NCBI GenBank assembly: GCA_005885165.1
Contig: VAXR01000016.1
Coordinates: forward strand, 2,439 to 12,648
Direction: 5' to 3'
DNA length: 10,210 nucleotides
Source of the DNA: Actinomycetota bacterium
GTDB lineage: Bacteria; Actinomycetota; Thermoleophilia; Solirubrobacterales; Thermoleophilaceae
The notes under the pieces are model-generated. The model searched no databases. It was given only the letters and a program-made list of their open reading frames with translations, and had not been told where the DNA came from. Shown here piece after piece: positions 1 through 4,897 of the stretch (the first letter of the stretch is position 1; each line of letters opens with the position of its first letter). The position numbers and the translations under genes are program-made.

Positions 1-218
1 CGGAGCTGCGCCCCGGCCTCGCGCGTGTTCTTGCACGGCTGCGTGGCGATCTCGAGCACGGACTCCATCAGCTCGGGCTTGACCTGACCCTCGGCCTGCG
101 GCAGCGAGTCGAGCATGGCTTCGATCGAGTTGCTGAGCTCGAGCGTCTCCGCGTCCACGATCATCAGCTCTTCCTCGATGCCGATCGTGTAGCTCGGGCC
201 AGTGAACCGGTGCTCCAC
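1..218 (-). CDS. carboxylate-amine ligase, YbdK/GCS2 family (N-terminal fragment)
   Basis: This is the first 72 codons of a gene that leaves the window at the left edge. The N-terminus contains YTIGIEEELMIVD (residues 10-22). That matches the first strand of the GCS2 glutamate-cysteine ligase fold, where acidic residues bind Mg-ATP and the amino-acid substrate. It is followed by the family pattern V-K-x-E-x-M-E-S-x-L-E-I-A-T (residues 46-59), equivalent to the VKHDITESMLELAT stretch of E. coli YbdK as I recall it. The family forms an ATP-dependent amide bond between glutamate and an amine such as cysteine. The true substrate here is unknown; glutathione-type or ergothioneine-related roles are possible. 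I chose GTG at 218 because no other start lies between it and the upstream in-frame stop (264-266) and because a -10-like hexamer sits 7 nt upstream. No Shine-Dalgarno sequence is visible. The family call is firm; the exact function is not. Confidence 0.85.
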   Translation of the reverse strand, partial: MEHRFTGPSYTIGIEEELMIVDAETLELSNSIEAMLDSLPQAEGQVKPELMESVLEIATQPCKNTREAGAQL

Positions 219-225
219 GCGCGTG

Positions 226-231
226 ATGGTA
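226..231 (-). promoter_or_regulatory. candidate -10 element, leaderless YbdK-family gene
   Basis: On the minus strand TACCAT fits the actinobacterial -10 consensus TANNNT and ends 7 nt before the GTG at 218. Transcription would then start at or next to the start codon. There is no recognisable -35 hexamer and no Shine-Dalgarno sequence, so leaderless translation is the simplest reading. This is inference from spacing alone. Confidence 0.35.
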
Positions 232-291
232 CGAGCCGGTCCCGTTAGAGCCGGGGCGCGCCGCTACAGAGCCGGCTTGCCGTGTCGCGGG

Positions 292-297
292 TATCCT
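292..297 (+). promoter_or_regulatory. candidate -10 element for the DUF2090 gene
   Basis: TATCCT fits TANNNT and would give a leader of about 40 nt before the ATG at 344. That leader holds a GGCAGG-type ribosome-binding site about 10 nt from the start. No convincing -35 lies 16-18 nt upstream, so this is weak. The 219-343 gap is the only space available for promoters of the two divergent genes. Confidence 0.25.
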
Positions 298-343
298 CGG
301 GCCCCCGACCGACGAAGCTACGACCAAGGCAGGTAACCGCTAG

Positions 344-1230
344 ATGCAACTCGGCTACGACGGCAAGCTCTTCATCCTCGCGTTCGACCATCGTGGGTCG
401 TTCCAGAAGAAGTGGTTCGGGATCGAGGGCGATCCCACGCCGGAGGAGACCGAGCGGATCTCGGACGCGAAGCACGTGATCTTCGAAGGCCTGCTCCATG
501 CCGCCGAGGAAGGCACCGAGCCGTCGGTTACGGGCGCCCTGGTCGACGAGCAGTTCGGAGGCTCGGTGCCGGGCGAGGCGCGCGAGCGCGGCTTCAAGCT
601 CGCCATGCCGGTCGAGAAGAGCGCGGCGAGCACATCGAGCGCTTCGAACCCGACTTCTCCAAGGTGCTCGTCCGCTACAACCCGGACGGCGATCGCGAGA
701 TGAACGCGCGCCAGCTCGAGCGCCTGAAGCGGCTCTCGGACTGGCTCCACGAGCACGACCGCAGGTTCCTGTTCGAGCTGCTGGTGCCGGCCGAGCCGGA
801 CCAGCTCGAGTCGGTCGGGGGCGACTCAGACCGCTACGACGCCGAGCTCCGGCCCGAACTGATGCGGCGGACGATCGCCGCGATCCAGGACCACGGGATC
901 GAGGTAGACGTCTGGAAGATCGAGGGCGTGGACGAGCGCTCGGACTGCGAGATGCTCGCCACCCAGACGCGCGCGGGCGGCCGCGACGGCGTCGTCTGCG
1001 TCGTTCTCGGCCGGGGAGCCGATGACGACAAGGTCGATCACTGGCTCACCCAGGCGGCGCCCGTCGACGGATTCGTGGGCTTCGCCATCGGGCGCAGCAT
1101 CTGGGGCGATCCCCTCAAGGAGTTCATCGCCGGCTCGCTCGAGCGCGAATCCGCCGCCGATCAGATCGGCCGCAACTACCTGCGATTCGTCCGCGTCTAC
1201 CAGGACGCAGAATCGGCCGTCAGCGCCTGA
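344..1230 (+). pseudogene. DUF2090 / IolC C-terminal-type aldolase-like protein, frameshifted
   Basis: The reading frame starts at ATG 344, preceded by a GGCAGG-type ribosome-binding site. It encodes GYDGKLFILAFDHRGSFQK and continues to LAMPVEKS (ending at 622), then loses homology and stops at 701-703. From about 625 the other frame carries GEHIERFEPDFSKVLVRYNP, FLFELLVPA, ELRPELMRRTI, VDVWKIEG, GRDGVVCVVLGRGADD and VGFAIGRSIW through the stop at 1228-1230. Together they form one protein of the DUF2090 family, found alone or as the C-terminal half of IolC-like kinases. It has a class I aldolase-type TIM barrel and is often annotated 2-deoxy-5-keto-gluconate-6-phosphate aldolase. The PVEKS lysine lies in the barrel; its role is inferred. 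As I recall the family, VEKS is followed by a loop of about 14 residues (GQDEFDFEYG-like) before EHIE, and only 5 nt remain here, so a deletion of about 37 nt is more likely than a single missing base. A real mutation or an assembly error would look the same. Confidence 0.8.
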
Positions 1231-1236
1231 CGGCAC

Positions 1237-1260
1237 GGCGCGTGGCCTGGCCGGCGCGCC
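1237..1260 (+). terminator. GC-rich hairpin after the DUF2090 gene
   Basis: GGCGCG (1237-1242) is complementary to CGCGCC (1255-1260), and the 12-nt loop contains GGCC twice. It lies 7 nt after the stop codon at 1230, the usual place for a terminator, but no T-tract follows. Such U-less hairpins are common in GC-rich genomes and can arise by chance. Confidence 0.3.
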
Positions 1261-1317
1261 GCCGCGACGGTAGATCCTGGTTCCGCCACCTCCTATAGGC
1301 TGCAAGCTCTGTTGCGA

Positions 1318-1551
1318 ATGAGACAATCACTCGCCCAGTTCGAGGCGGCCTTCCTCGAGGAGACCGTCGTCGACAGGGCACGGCGGGAGCGCCTGCGGCG
1401 GGCGGCCGTGAAGCGTTCCCGGGTCCGCCGCCGCCAGCGCGCCTCGCGCAACGGGACGGTGCGCTTCTCGGTGCTCATCTCCGCGATGCTCGGCACGACC
1501 GTGCTGGTGACCATCGCGATGTTCCGCGTTCTCTCGCTGGTCTTCGCCTAG
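1318..1551 (+). CDS. small basic single-pass membrane protein, unknown function
   Basis: This encodes 77 residues. Residues 1-20 look helical with alternating acidic and hydrophobic positions (FEAAFLEETVVD). Residues 20-46 are very rich in Arg and Lys (RARRERLRR, KRSRVRRRQR). Residues 50-75 form one hydrophobic segment (FSVLISAMLGTTVLVTIAMF) with few residues after it. By the positive-inside rule the basic N-terminus should stay in the cytoplasm. I start at ATG 1318; a TTG two codons upstream (1312) is the alternative. There is no clear Shine-Dalgarno sequence. TATAGG at 1294-1299 could be a -10 giving a leader of about 12 nt. The gene converges on csrA, with 97 nt between their stops and no strong terminator there. 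I do not recognise a named family, but the high-GC third positions and sensible membrane topology suggest it is real. Confidence 0.65.
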   Translation: MRQSLAQFEAAFLEETVVDRARRERLRRAAVKRSRVRRRQRASRNGTVRFSVLISAMLGTTVLVTIAMFRVLSLVFA

Positions 1552-1648
1552 TAGCCGCCTGCAAACCGTCGCATTCCCGCGTCCTCGGTCGCGGACGTGC
1601 GTCGCACTGTCCGCTCCCTGCGTCCTTGGACTGCTCGGTTTTCGGCGG

Positions 1649-1879
1649 CTATTCCTTGCTTTTCAGCCGATCTAGAGCCTCATCCACGGCCTTCCGCTCC
1701 TCCTCCGGCTTCGACGAGTCCTGGCGGATCTCGAGGTAGACCTCTTTGCGGAAGACGGGGATGGATCGCGGTGCCTCAATCCCGATCCGGACCTTCTCGC
1801 CCATGATCGCAAGGACCGAGACCTCTATCTCGTCCCCGATCATGATGCTTTGGTTTGACTTTCGCGTGAGGACGAGCAT
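1649..1879 (-). CDS. csrA: carbon storage regulator CsrA, RNA-binding translational regulator
   Basis: The 76-residue product begins MLVLTRKSNQSIMIGDEIEV and continues EKVRIGIEAPRSIPVFRKEVYLEI. CsrA acts as a dimer that binds GGA motifs in mRNA leaders and usually represses translation; in flagellated bacteria it often controls flagellin and carbon metabolism. The RNA-contact residues Leu4 and Arg6 of strand 1 and Arg44 of strand 5 are all present at the E. coli positions. The C-terminus (SKPEEERKAVDEALDRLKSKE) is a longer charged helix than in E. coli. ATG 1879 is chosen because homology begins there; an in-frame open stretch reaching 1966 shows no CsrA-like residues. A GAGG motif 4 nt upstream can serve as ribosome-binding site. 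No flagellar gene or fliW is next to it in this window. It is divergent from the 2007-2561 gene. Confidence 0.95.
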   Translation of the reverse strand: MLVLTRKSNQSIMIGDEIEVSVLAIMGEKVRIGIEAPRSIPVFRKEVYLEIRQDSSKPEEERKAVDEALDRLKSKE

Positions 1880-1991
1880 GGCGCCTCGAGGCAACCCTAC
1901 CTTCCGCCCCGGCCGGTTGTTATGAGAGCGAGGCGACAATCGATCGGAATCCTTTCCTGGGTGCATTCTATGGGTGGGTCAAGCCCGTTGC

Positions 1992-1997
1992 TAGGGT
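1992..1997 (+). promoter_or_regulatory. candidate -10 element, leaderless 184-residue protein gene
   Basis: TAGGGT fits TANNNT and ends 9 nt before the GTG at 2007, placing the expected transcription start within a few bases of the start codon. No Shine-Dalgarno sequence lies in the 9-nt gap. The csrA-facing promoter should lie in the same 127-nt divergent region, but I could not place it with confidence. Confidence 0.35.
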
Positions 1998-2006
1998 TCG
2001 GCGCCT

Positions 2007-2561
2007 GTGGCCCGCAGGTCCCTCAAGCCGCAACTAAACCAGATTCGGACCTGGGTTGGGCAGGGGAGGACCGACGCCTGGATCGCTCATCAGCTCGATG
2101 TGAGCGTCGGGGAGCTCGTGGACTTCAAGCGGGAGCACGATCTCGCGCCCCCGGCGGAGCCCGGTGAGGCCGGCGCAAACGGCGACGGCGGCTACGGCGA
2201 GGGCCTCGAGGAGGACCTCCGAGCGCAGGACGACGCCCTTGTGGCGGCGGCCCTGGAGGCGGAGCCCGACGAGGCCGAGGAGGACGGCGACGAGGACGAG
2301 GGCGCGCCACGCAGGCGCCGCCGGGGACGGCGCGGCGGTCGCGGCCGGCGGACCCGGGCGCGGAAGGCCCTCGAGGGCACGTTCGATCACGGCGAGGAGG
2401 GCTACGGGCTCTGGCTCGACGCCTCGATCCAGGACGACCCGGTCTACGCCGAGCACTGGGCGGGCCACCGACCCGTCACGGTGACGGTCGAGCGGGATCG
2501 GATCGTGATCCGGCGCGCCGGCGACGACTCCGCGGAAGACGAGGGCGACGAGGAGGAGTAG
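2007..2561 (+). CDS. unknown protein: HTH-like N-terminus, acidic and Arg-rich linker, conserved-looking C-terminal domain
   Basis: This encodes 184 residues starting at GTG 2007 (MARRSLKPQ). Residues 8-45 (LNQIRTWVGQGRTDAWIAHQLDV and following) resemble a helix-turn-helix: a helix, a G-R-T turn, then W-I-A-x-x-L-x-V-S as in small DNA-binding domains. Residues 50-99 are low-complexity and acidic (EEDGDEDEG). Residues 101-120 are Arg/Gly-rich (RRRRRGRRGGRGRR) and look like a nucleic-acid-binding tail. Residues 122-172 form a compact segment, GTFDHGEEGYGLWLDASIQD then VTVTVERDRIVIRRA, predicted as beta strands. The protein ends in an acidic tail (EDEGDEEE). It may bind DNA or RNA, but I do not recognise the family and assign no function. 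It is divergent from csrA and converges on the next gene with only 35 nt between stops. Confidence 0.7.
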   Translation: MARRSLKPQLNQIRTWVGQGRTDAWIAHQLDVSVGELVDFKREHDLAPPAEPGEAGANGDGGYGEGLEEDLRAQDDALVAAALEAEPDEAEEDGDEDEGAPRRRRRGRRGGRGRRTRARKALEGTFDHGEEGYGLWLDASIQDDPVYAEHWAGHRPVTVTVERDRIVIRRAGDDSAEDEGDEEE

Positions 2562-2568
2562 CGGCGGC

Positions 2569-2588
2569 GCGCGGCCGTCCGGTCGCGC
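2569..2588 (+). terminator. hairpin between convergent genes
   Basis: GCGCGGCC (2569-2576) pairs with GGTCGCGC (2581-2588) around the 4-nt loop GTCC. This gives an 8-bp stem with one G-U wobble when read as plus-strand RNA; the minus-strand version has an A-C mismatch instead. It begins 7 nt after the TAG at 2559-2561 and before the opposing stop at 2597. No U-tract follows. It is a plausible terminator for the plus-strand gene. Confidence 0.4.
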
Positions 2589-2596
2589 TAGATGAT

Positions 2597-2923
2597 CTAA
2601 CCCCGATCGAGCGAGCGGTGGAGCCGGCCGCCGGCGAAGTCGTAGGCCTCGCGCGCGTAGCGCCAGAAGGCGGCGTCGACGATCCAGCTCGCCTCGGTGC
2701 CGGGCACCTCAGCGCGGGCCACATCCGATGCCCACTCGGTGTCGCGCCCGTACAGCTCCGTCAGCTCGTCCACGCCGAACTCGCCCCCCAGCCTGCGCCG
2801 GAGCTCGTCGAGGACGGCGCGGACGGCGTGCTCGAGGCGCGGGCGGCGTCCGGCGTCGGACTCGGCTACCCGGCGCTCGCCCTCCTCCCACTGGAACATC
2901 GCGTTCTCGAGGCCGTATGGCAC
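2597..2923 (-). CDS. unknown 108-residue protein downstream of divIC
   Basis: The product starts MPYGLENAMFQWEEGERRV and is mostly helical and charged, with two likely core segments: residues 30-60 (LEHAVRAVLDELRRRLGG, then FGVDELTELYGRDTEW) and residues 79-104 (SWIVDAAFWRYAREAYDFAG). It is rich in Trp, Tyr and Glu, with no signal peptide and no Cys or metal motif. I start at GTG 2923 because a promoter-like sequence ends 6 nt upstream; ATG 2899 is the alternative. The open frame continues far upstream over divIC, but that part is a shadow. In many Actinobacteria the gene after divIC encodes a DUF501 protein followed by ppx; this product does not look like DUF501. I do not recognise the family. 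Confidence 0.7.
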   Translation of the reverse strand: MPYGLENAMFQWEEGERRVAESDAGRRPRLEHAVRAVLDELRRRLGGEFGVDELTELYGRDTEWASDVARAEVPGTEASWIVDAAFWRYAREAYDFAGGRLHRSLDRG

Positions 2924-2929
2924 CCGCGC

Positions 2930-2959
2930 AAGGTAGCGGCCGGGCGGGCGAGATGTCAG
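2930..2959 (-). promoter_or_regulatory. sigma70-type promoter for the 108-residue protein gene
   Basis: On the minus strand CTGACA (2954-2959) matches 5 of 6 bases of the TTGACA -35 box. TACCTT (2930-2935) matches the TANNNT -10 box, and the spacer is 18 nt. The -10 ends 6 nt before GTG 2923, so the transcript would be leaderless. It lies in the 65-nt gap after divIC, so the downstream gene can be expressed independently of divIC. This is the best-formed promoter in the window, but is still a sequence-only call. Confidence 0.5.
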
Positions 2960-2988
2960 CGGCCGCCGTGCGGCCTGGGCGGTGCCGG

Positions 2989-3393
2989 TCAGGGATGCGC
3001 CACGCGCGCGACCCGTCGCGGGCGCACCGGGCGCTCGATGATGTACGGCCGCTCGCCCGGCTGCACCATCCCCAACTGCCTCGCCTGGCGCTCGAGCGCA
3101 CCCGGGCCGGTGAGCGTCCGCAGCTGCGCGCGAAGCCGTGCGCGCTCGCGCACGAGCGCCCTGACCTGCGCCTGCTCGCGCGACGCCGTCTGCGACTGCT
3201 GGACCCAGTGGGTGATCGGCGGGATGTAGAGCAGGACGATCGCGAAGAGGACGCCGAGGAGGACGAGCCGGCCGACGCGCTCCCAGCGGATGCTCGACCG
3301 GCGCGCACCCCGCGGCCGGGGCGCCGGCTGGATCCGGCGCTGCGGACGGCGCTGTGGGGCGCGCCCGGCGCGGGCGCTCGCTGCTCGGGCCAT
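2989..3393 (-). CDS. septum formation initiator, DivIC/FtsB-like
   Basis: The 134-residue product has a basic cytoplasmic N-terminus (residues 1-38, many Arg and Pro) and one membrane helix (about 40-60, VGRLVLLGVLFAIVLLYIPP). A periplasmic-side coiled coil follows (about 65-95, QSQTASREQAQVRALVRERA). It ends with the family signature around 97-119 (PGALERQARQLGMVQPGERP). This layout and the position after eno define the FtsB/DivIC family, which forms the FtsQ-FtsL-FtsB-type complex that activates septal peptidoglycan synthesis. ATG 3393 is the only plausible start in this frame. Its ribosome-binding site is odd: a perfect GGAGGT lies 17 nt upstream, too far for normal use, and a 6-bp hairpin encloses it. 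The 223-nt gap to eno suggests its own promoter or leader control. Confidence 0.88.
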   Translation of the reverse strand: MARAASARAGRAPQRRPQRRIQPAPRPRGARRSSIRWERVGRLVLLGVLFAIVLLYIPPITHWVQQSQTASREQAQVRALVRERARLRAQLRTLTGPGALERQARQLGMVQPGERPYIIERPVRPRRVARVAHP

Positions 3394-3394
3394 G

Positions 3395-3425
3395 GGAGCA
3401 CTTTCGCCCCACCTCCGGATGCTCC
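3395..3425 (-). promoter_or_regulatory. hairpin enclosing the Shine-Dalgarno of divIC
   Basis: In the minus-strand RNA GGAGCA (3425-3420) pairs with TGCTCC (3400-3395), leaving one base before the ATG at 3393. The 19-nt loop contains the perfect Shine-Dalgarno sequence GGAGGT (3416-3411). The stem could sequester or position the start region. GTG 3401-3399 lies at ideal distance from GGAGGT but is in the wrong frame for divIC. Confidence 0.35.
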
Positions 3426-3475
3426 TGCCGCCTGCGGAGCCGCGACACGGGTCACCCGGACGGGAGGAACGGAAA

Positions 3476-3615
3476 GGCGACGAAGGAGGGTGAAGCCGCA
3501 AAGAAACTTCGGTGATGTGGGGACTAAGGGGCACTATTTCCCCCCAACTCCCCACGGTGGGTCGAGATCTGCTCGGTGTGCCCCGCCCTGGCGGGCCGAT
3601 TAGCCCTTCGTCGCC
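3476..3615 (-). other. candidate structured RNA element between eno and divIC
   Basis: The 223-nt gap holds a perfect 11-bp inverted repeat: GGCGACGAAGG at 3476-3486 and CCTTCGTCGCC at 3605-3615. Inside it are three smaller inverted repeats. CCCGCC/GGCGGG at 3582-3595 sits soon after the eno stop. CGAG/CTCG is at 3563-3575. A nested hairpin at 3517-3555 has GTGGGGA/TCCCCAC outside and GGGG/CCCC inside. In addition GGGGCAC (3528-3534) can pair with GTGCCCC (3578-3584), which would break the inner part of the nested hairpin and the edge of the CCCGCC hairpin. The minus-strand transcript would carry this as a multibranched leader of divIC or as the 3' end of the eno message. I recognise no known RNA family, and GC-rich DNA produces chance hairpins, so this rests mainly on the 11-bp repeat. 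Confidence 0.4.
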
Positions 3616-3616
3616 G

Positions 3617-4897
3617 TCAACCGGCGCGGCGGAAGGCCGCCAGGCCCGGGTACTCGGCGTCCGCGCCCAGCGCCTCCTCGATCCGCAGCAGCTGGTTGTA
3701 CTTCGCCACCCGGTCCGAGCGCGACGGAGCGCCCGTCTTGATCTGACCGCACCCGGTCGCGACCGCGAGGTCCGCGATCGTCGTGTCCTCCGTCTCGCCC
3801 GAGCGGTGCGACATCACCGCCGTGTAGCCGGCCTCGCGCGCCACGCGAACCGCGTCCAGCGTCTCCGTGAGCGTGCCGATCTGGTTGACCTTCACGAGGA
3901 TCGAGTTGGCAACCCCGGACTCGATCCCGCGCTGGAGGCGCTCGGTGTTCGTTACGAAGATGTCGTCGCCGACGAGCTGAATGCGATCGCCGATCCGCTC
4001 GGTGAGGAGCCTCCAGCCGTCCCAGTCCTCCTCCGCCATCCCGTCCTCGATCGAGACGATCGGGTAGCGATCCGCGGCGTCGCCCCAGTAGTCGACCAAC
4101 TCGGCGGCGGACAGCGAGCGCCCCTCGTGCTCAAGCTCGTAGGTGCCGTCGCGCGCGAGCTCGCTCGTGGCGGGATCGAGCGCGATCGCCACCTGAGCGC
4201 CCGGCTCGTACCCCGCGGCCTCGATCCCCTGGATGAGCCAGTCGAGCGCCTCGGCGTTGGACCCGAGGTCCGGTGCGAATCCGCCCTCGTCGCCGACGTT
4301 CGTGGCAAATCCGCGGTCGTGCAGCTTGCCCTTCAGCGCGTGGAAGACCTCCACGCCCATCCGCAGCGCCTCCGCGAACGTCGGCGCACCCACCGGGACG
4401 ACCATGAACTCCTGGAAGTCGACCTTGTTATCGGCGTGCGCACCGCCGTTCAGCACGTTCATCATCGGCACCGGCAGGACGTGCGCGGCCTCGCCTCCCA
4501 GGTAGCGCCAGAGCGTCAACCCCTCCTCCGCCGCCACCGCCTTCGCCGCCGCGAGGGAGACGCCGAGGATCGCGTTCGCGCCGAGTCGCGCCTTGTTCGG
4601 CGTCCCATCCAGCTCGATCAGCCGCGTGTCCAGCCCCCGCTGGTCGGCGGCGTCGAAGCCGACGAGGGCGTCCGCGATCTCGCCGTTCACGTTGGCCACG
4701 GCGCGCGTCACGCCCTTGCCGCCGAACGCCGGGCCCCCGTCGCGGAGCTCGACCGCCTCGAACTCGCCGGTCGAGGCCCCGGACGGGACCGCAGCGCGGG
4801 CGCGAGCGCCCGAGTCCAGGCTTAGCTCCACCTCGACGGTCGGGTTCCCGCGGCTGTCGAAGATCTGGCGCCCGTGGATGCCGCGGATCTCGCTCAC
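3617..4897 (-). CDS. eno: enolase (phosphopyruvate hydratase)
   Basis: This is a full-length 426-residue enolase, which interconverts 2-phosphoglycerate and phosphoenolpyruvate in glycolysis and gluconeogenesis. The N-terminal domain starts RQIFDSRGNPTVEVE and carries the mobile loop PSGASTG (38-44). The barrel has all active-site elements. These are DFQEFM with Glu163, NVGDEGG with Glu204 (the general acid/base partner), and the Mg ligands Asp241 (ALDPATSE), Glu284 (SIEDG) and Asp311 (VGDD). The catalytic Lys336 (LVKVNQIGTLTET), SHRSGETEDT (363-372) and Lys387 (QIKTG) complete the set. The GTG start at 4897 overlaps the mazG stop by 4 nt (GTGA), and GGGGAG lies 6 nt upstream as ribosome-binding site, so translation is probably coupled to mazG. 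Nothing is missing or unusual in the protein. Confidence 0.98.
   Translation of the reverse strand: MSEIRGIHGRQIFDSRGNPTVEVELSLDSGARARAAVPSGASTGEFEAVELRDGGPAFGGKGVTRAVANVNGEIADALVGFDAADQRGLDTRLIELDGTPNKARLGANAILGVSLAAAKAVAAEEGLTLWRYLGGEAAHVLPVPMMNVLNGGAHADNKVDFQEFMVVPVGAPTFAEALRMGVEVFHALKGKLHDRGFATNVGDEGGFAPDLGSNAEALDWLIQGIEAAGYEPGAQVAIALDPATSELARDGTYELEHEGRSLSAAELVDYWGDAADRYPIVSIEDGMAEEDWDGWRLLTERIGDRIQLVGDDIFVTNTERLQRGIESGVANSILVKVNQIGTLTETLDAVRVAREAGYTAVMSHRSGETEDTTIADLAVATGCGQIKTGAPSRSDRVAKYNQLLRIEEALGADAEYPGLAAFRRAG

Noticed and set aside
617..640. Programmed ribosomal frameshift in the DUF2090 gene
   Set aside because: There is no slippery heptamer, no stimulatory stop codon and no obvious pseudoknot. 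The missing loop points to a deletion instead.
1552..1648. Terminator between the small membrane protein gene and csrA
   Set aside because: Only a 5-bp CGTCC/GGACG stem with an 8-nt loop is present, and no T-tract follows.
1880..1966. N-terminal extension of CsrA by 29 residues
   Set aside because: CsrA homology starts exactly at ATG 1879. The extension has no family similarity and would run through the ribosome-binding site.
2589..2599. Short palindrome TAGATGATCTA between convergent genes
   Set aside because: It has only 5-bp arms with one central base and overlaps the stop codon of the 108-residue gene. It is too short to claim as an operator or terminator.
2709..3455. Long minus-strand frames overlapping divIC and the 108-residue gene
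   Set aside because: Over divIC these frames are Arg/Ser/Ala-rich shadow sequence. Only the part after 2923 of one frame looks like a real protein.
3528..3555. MraZ-type repeated TGGGG boxes upstream of divIC
   Set aside because: MraZ sites need TGGGN repeats in about 10-bp phase. Here the two TGGGG motifs are 8 nt apart, and the G-runs are better explained as hairpin arms.
3512..4825. Open frame of 437 codons on the plus strand opposite eno
   Set aside because: It is antisense to a fully conserved enolase. Its product is Arg/Leu/Val-rich shadow sequence of a GC-rich gene with no recognisable domain.
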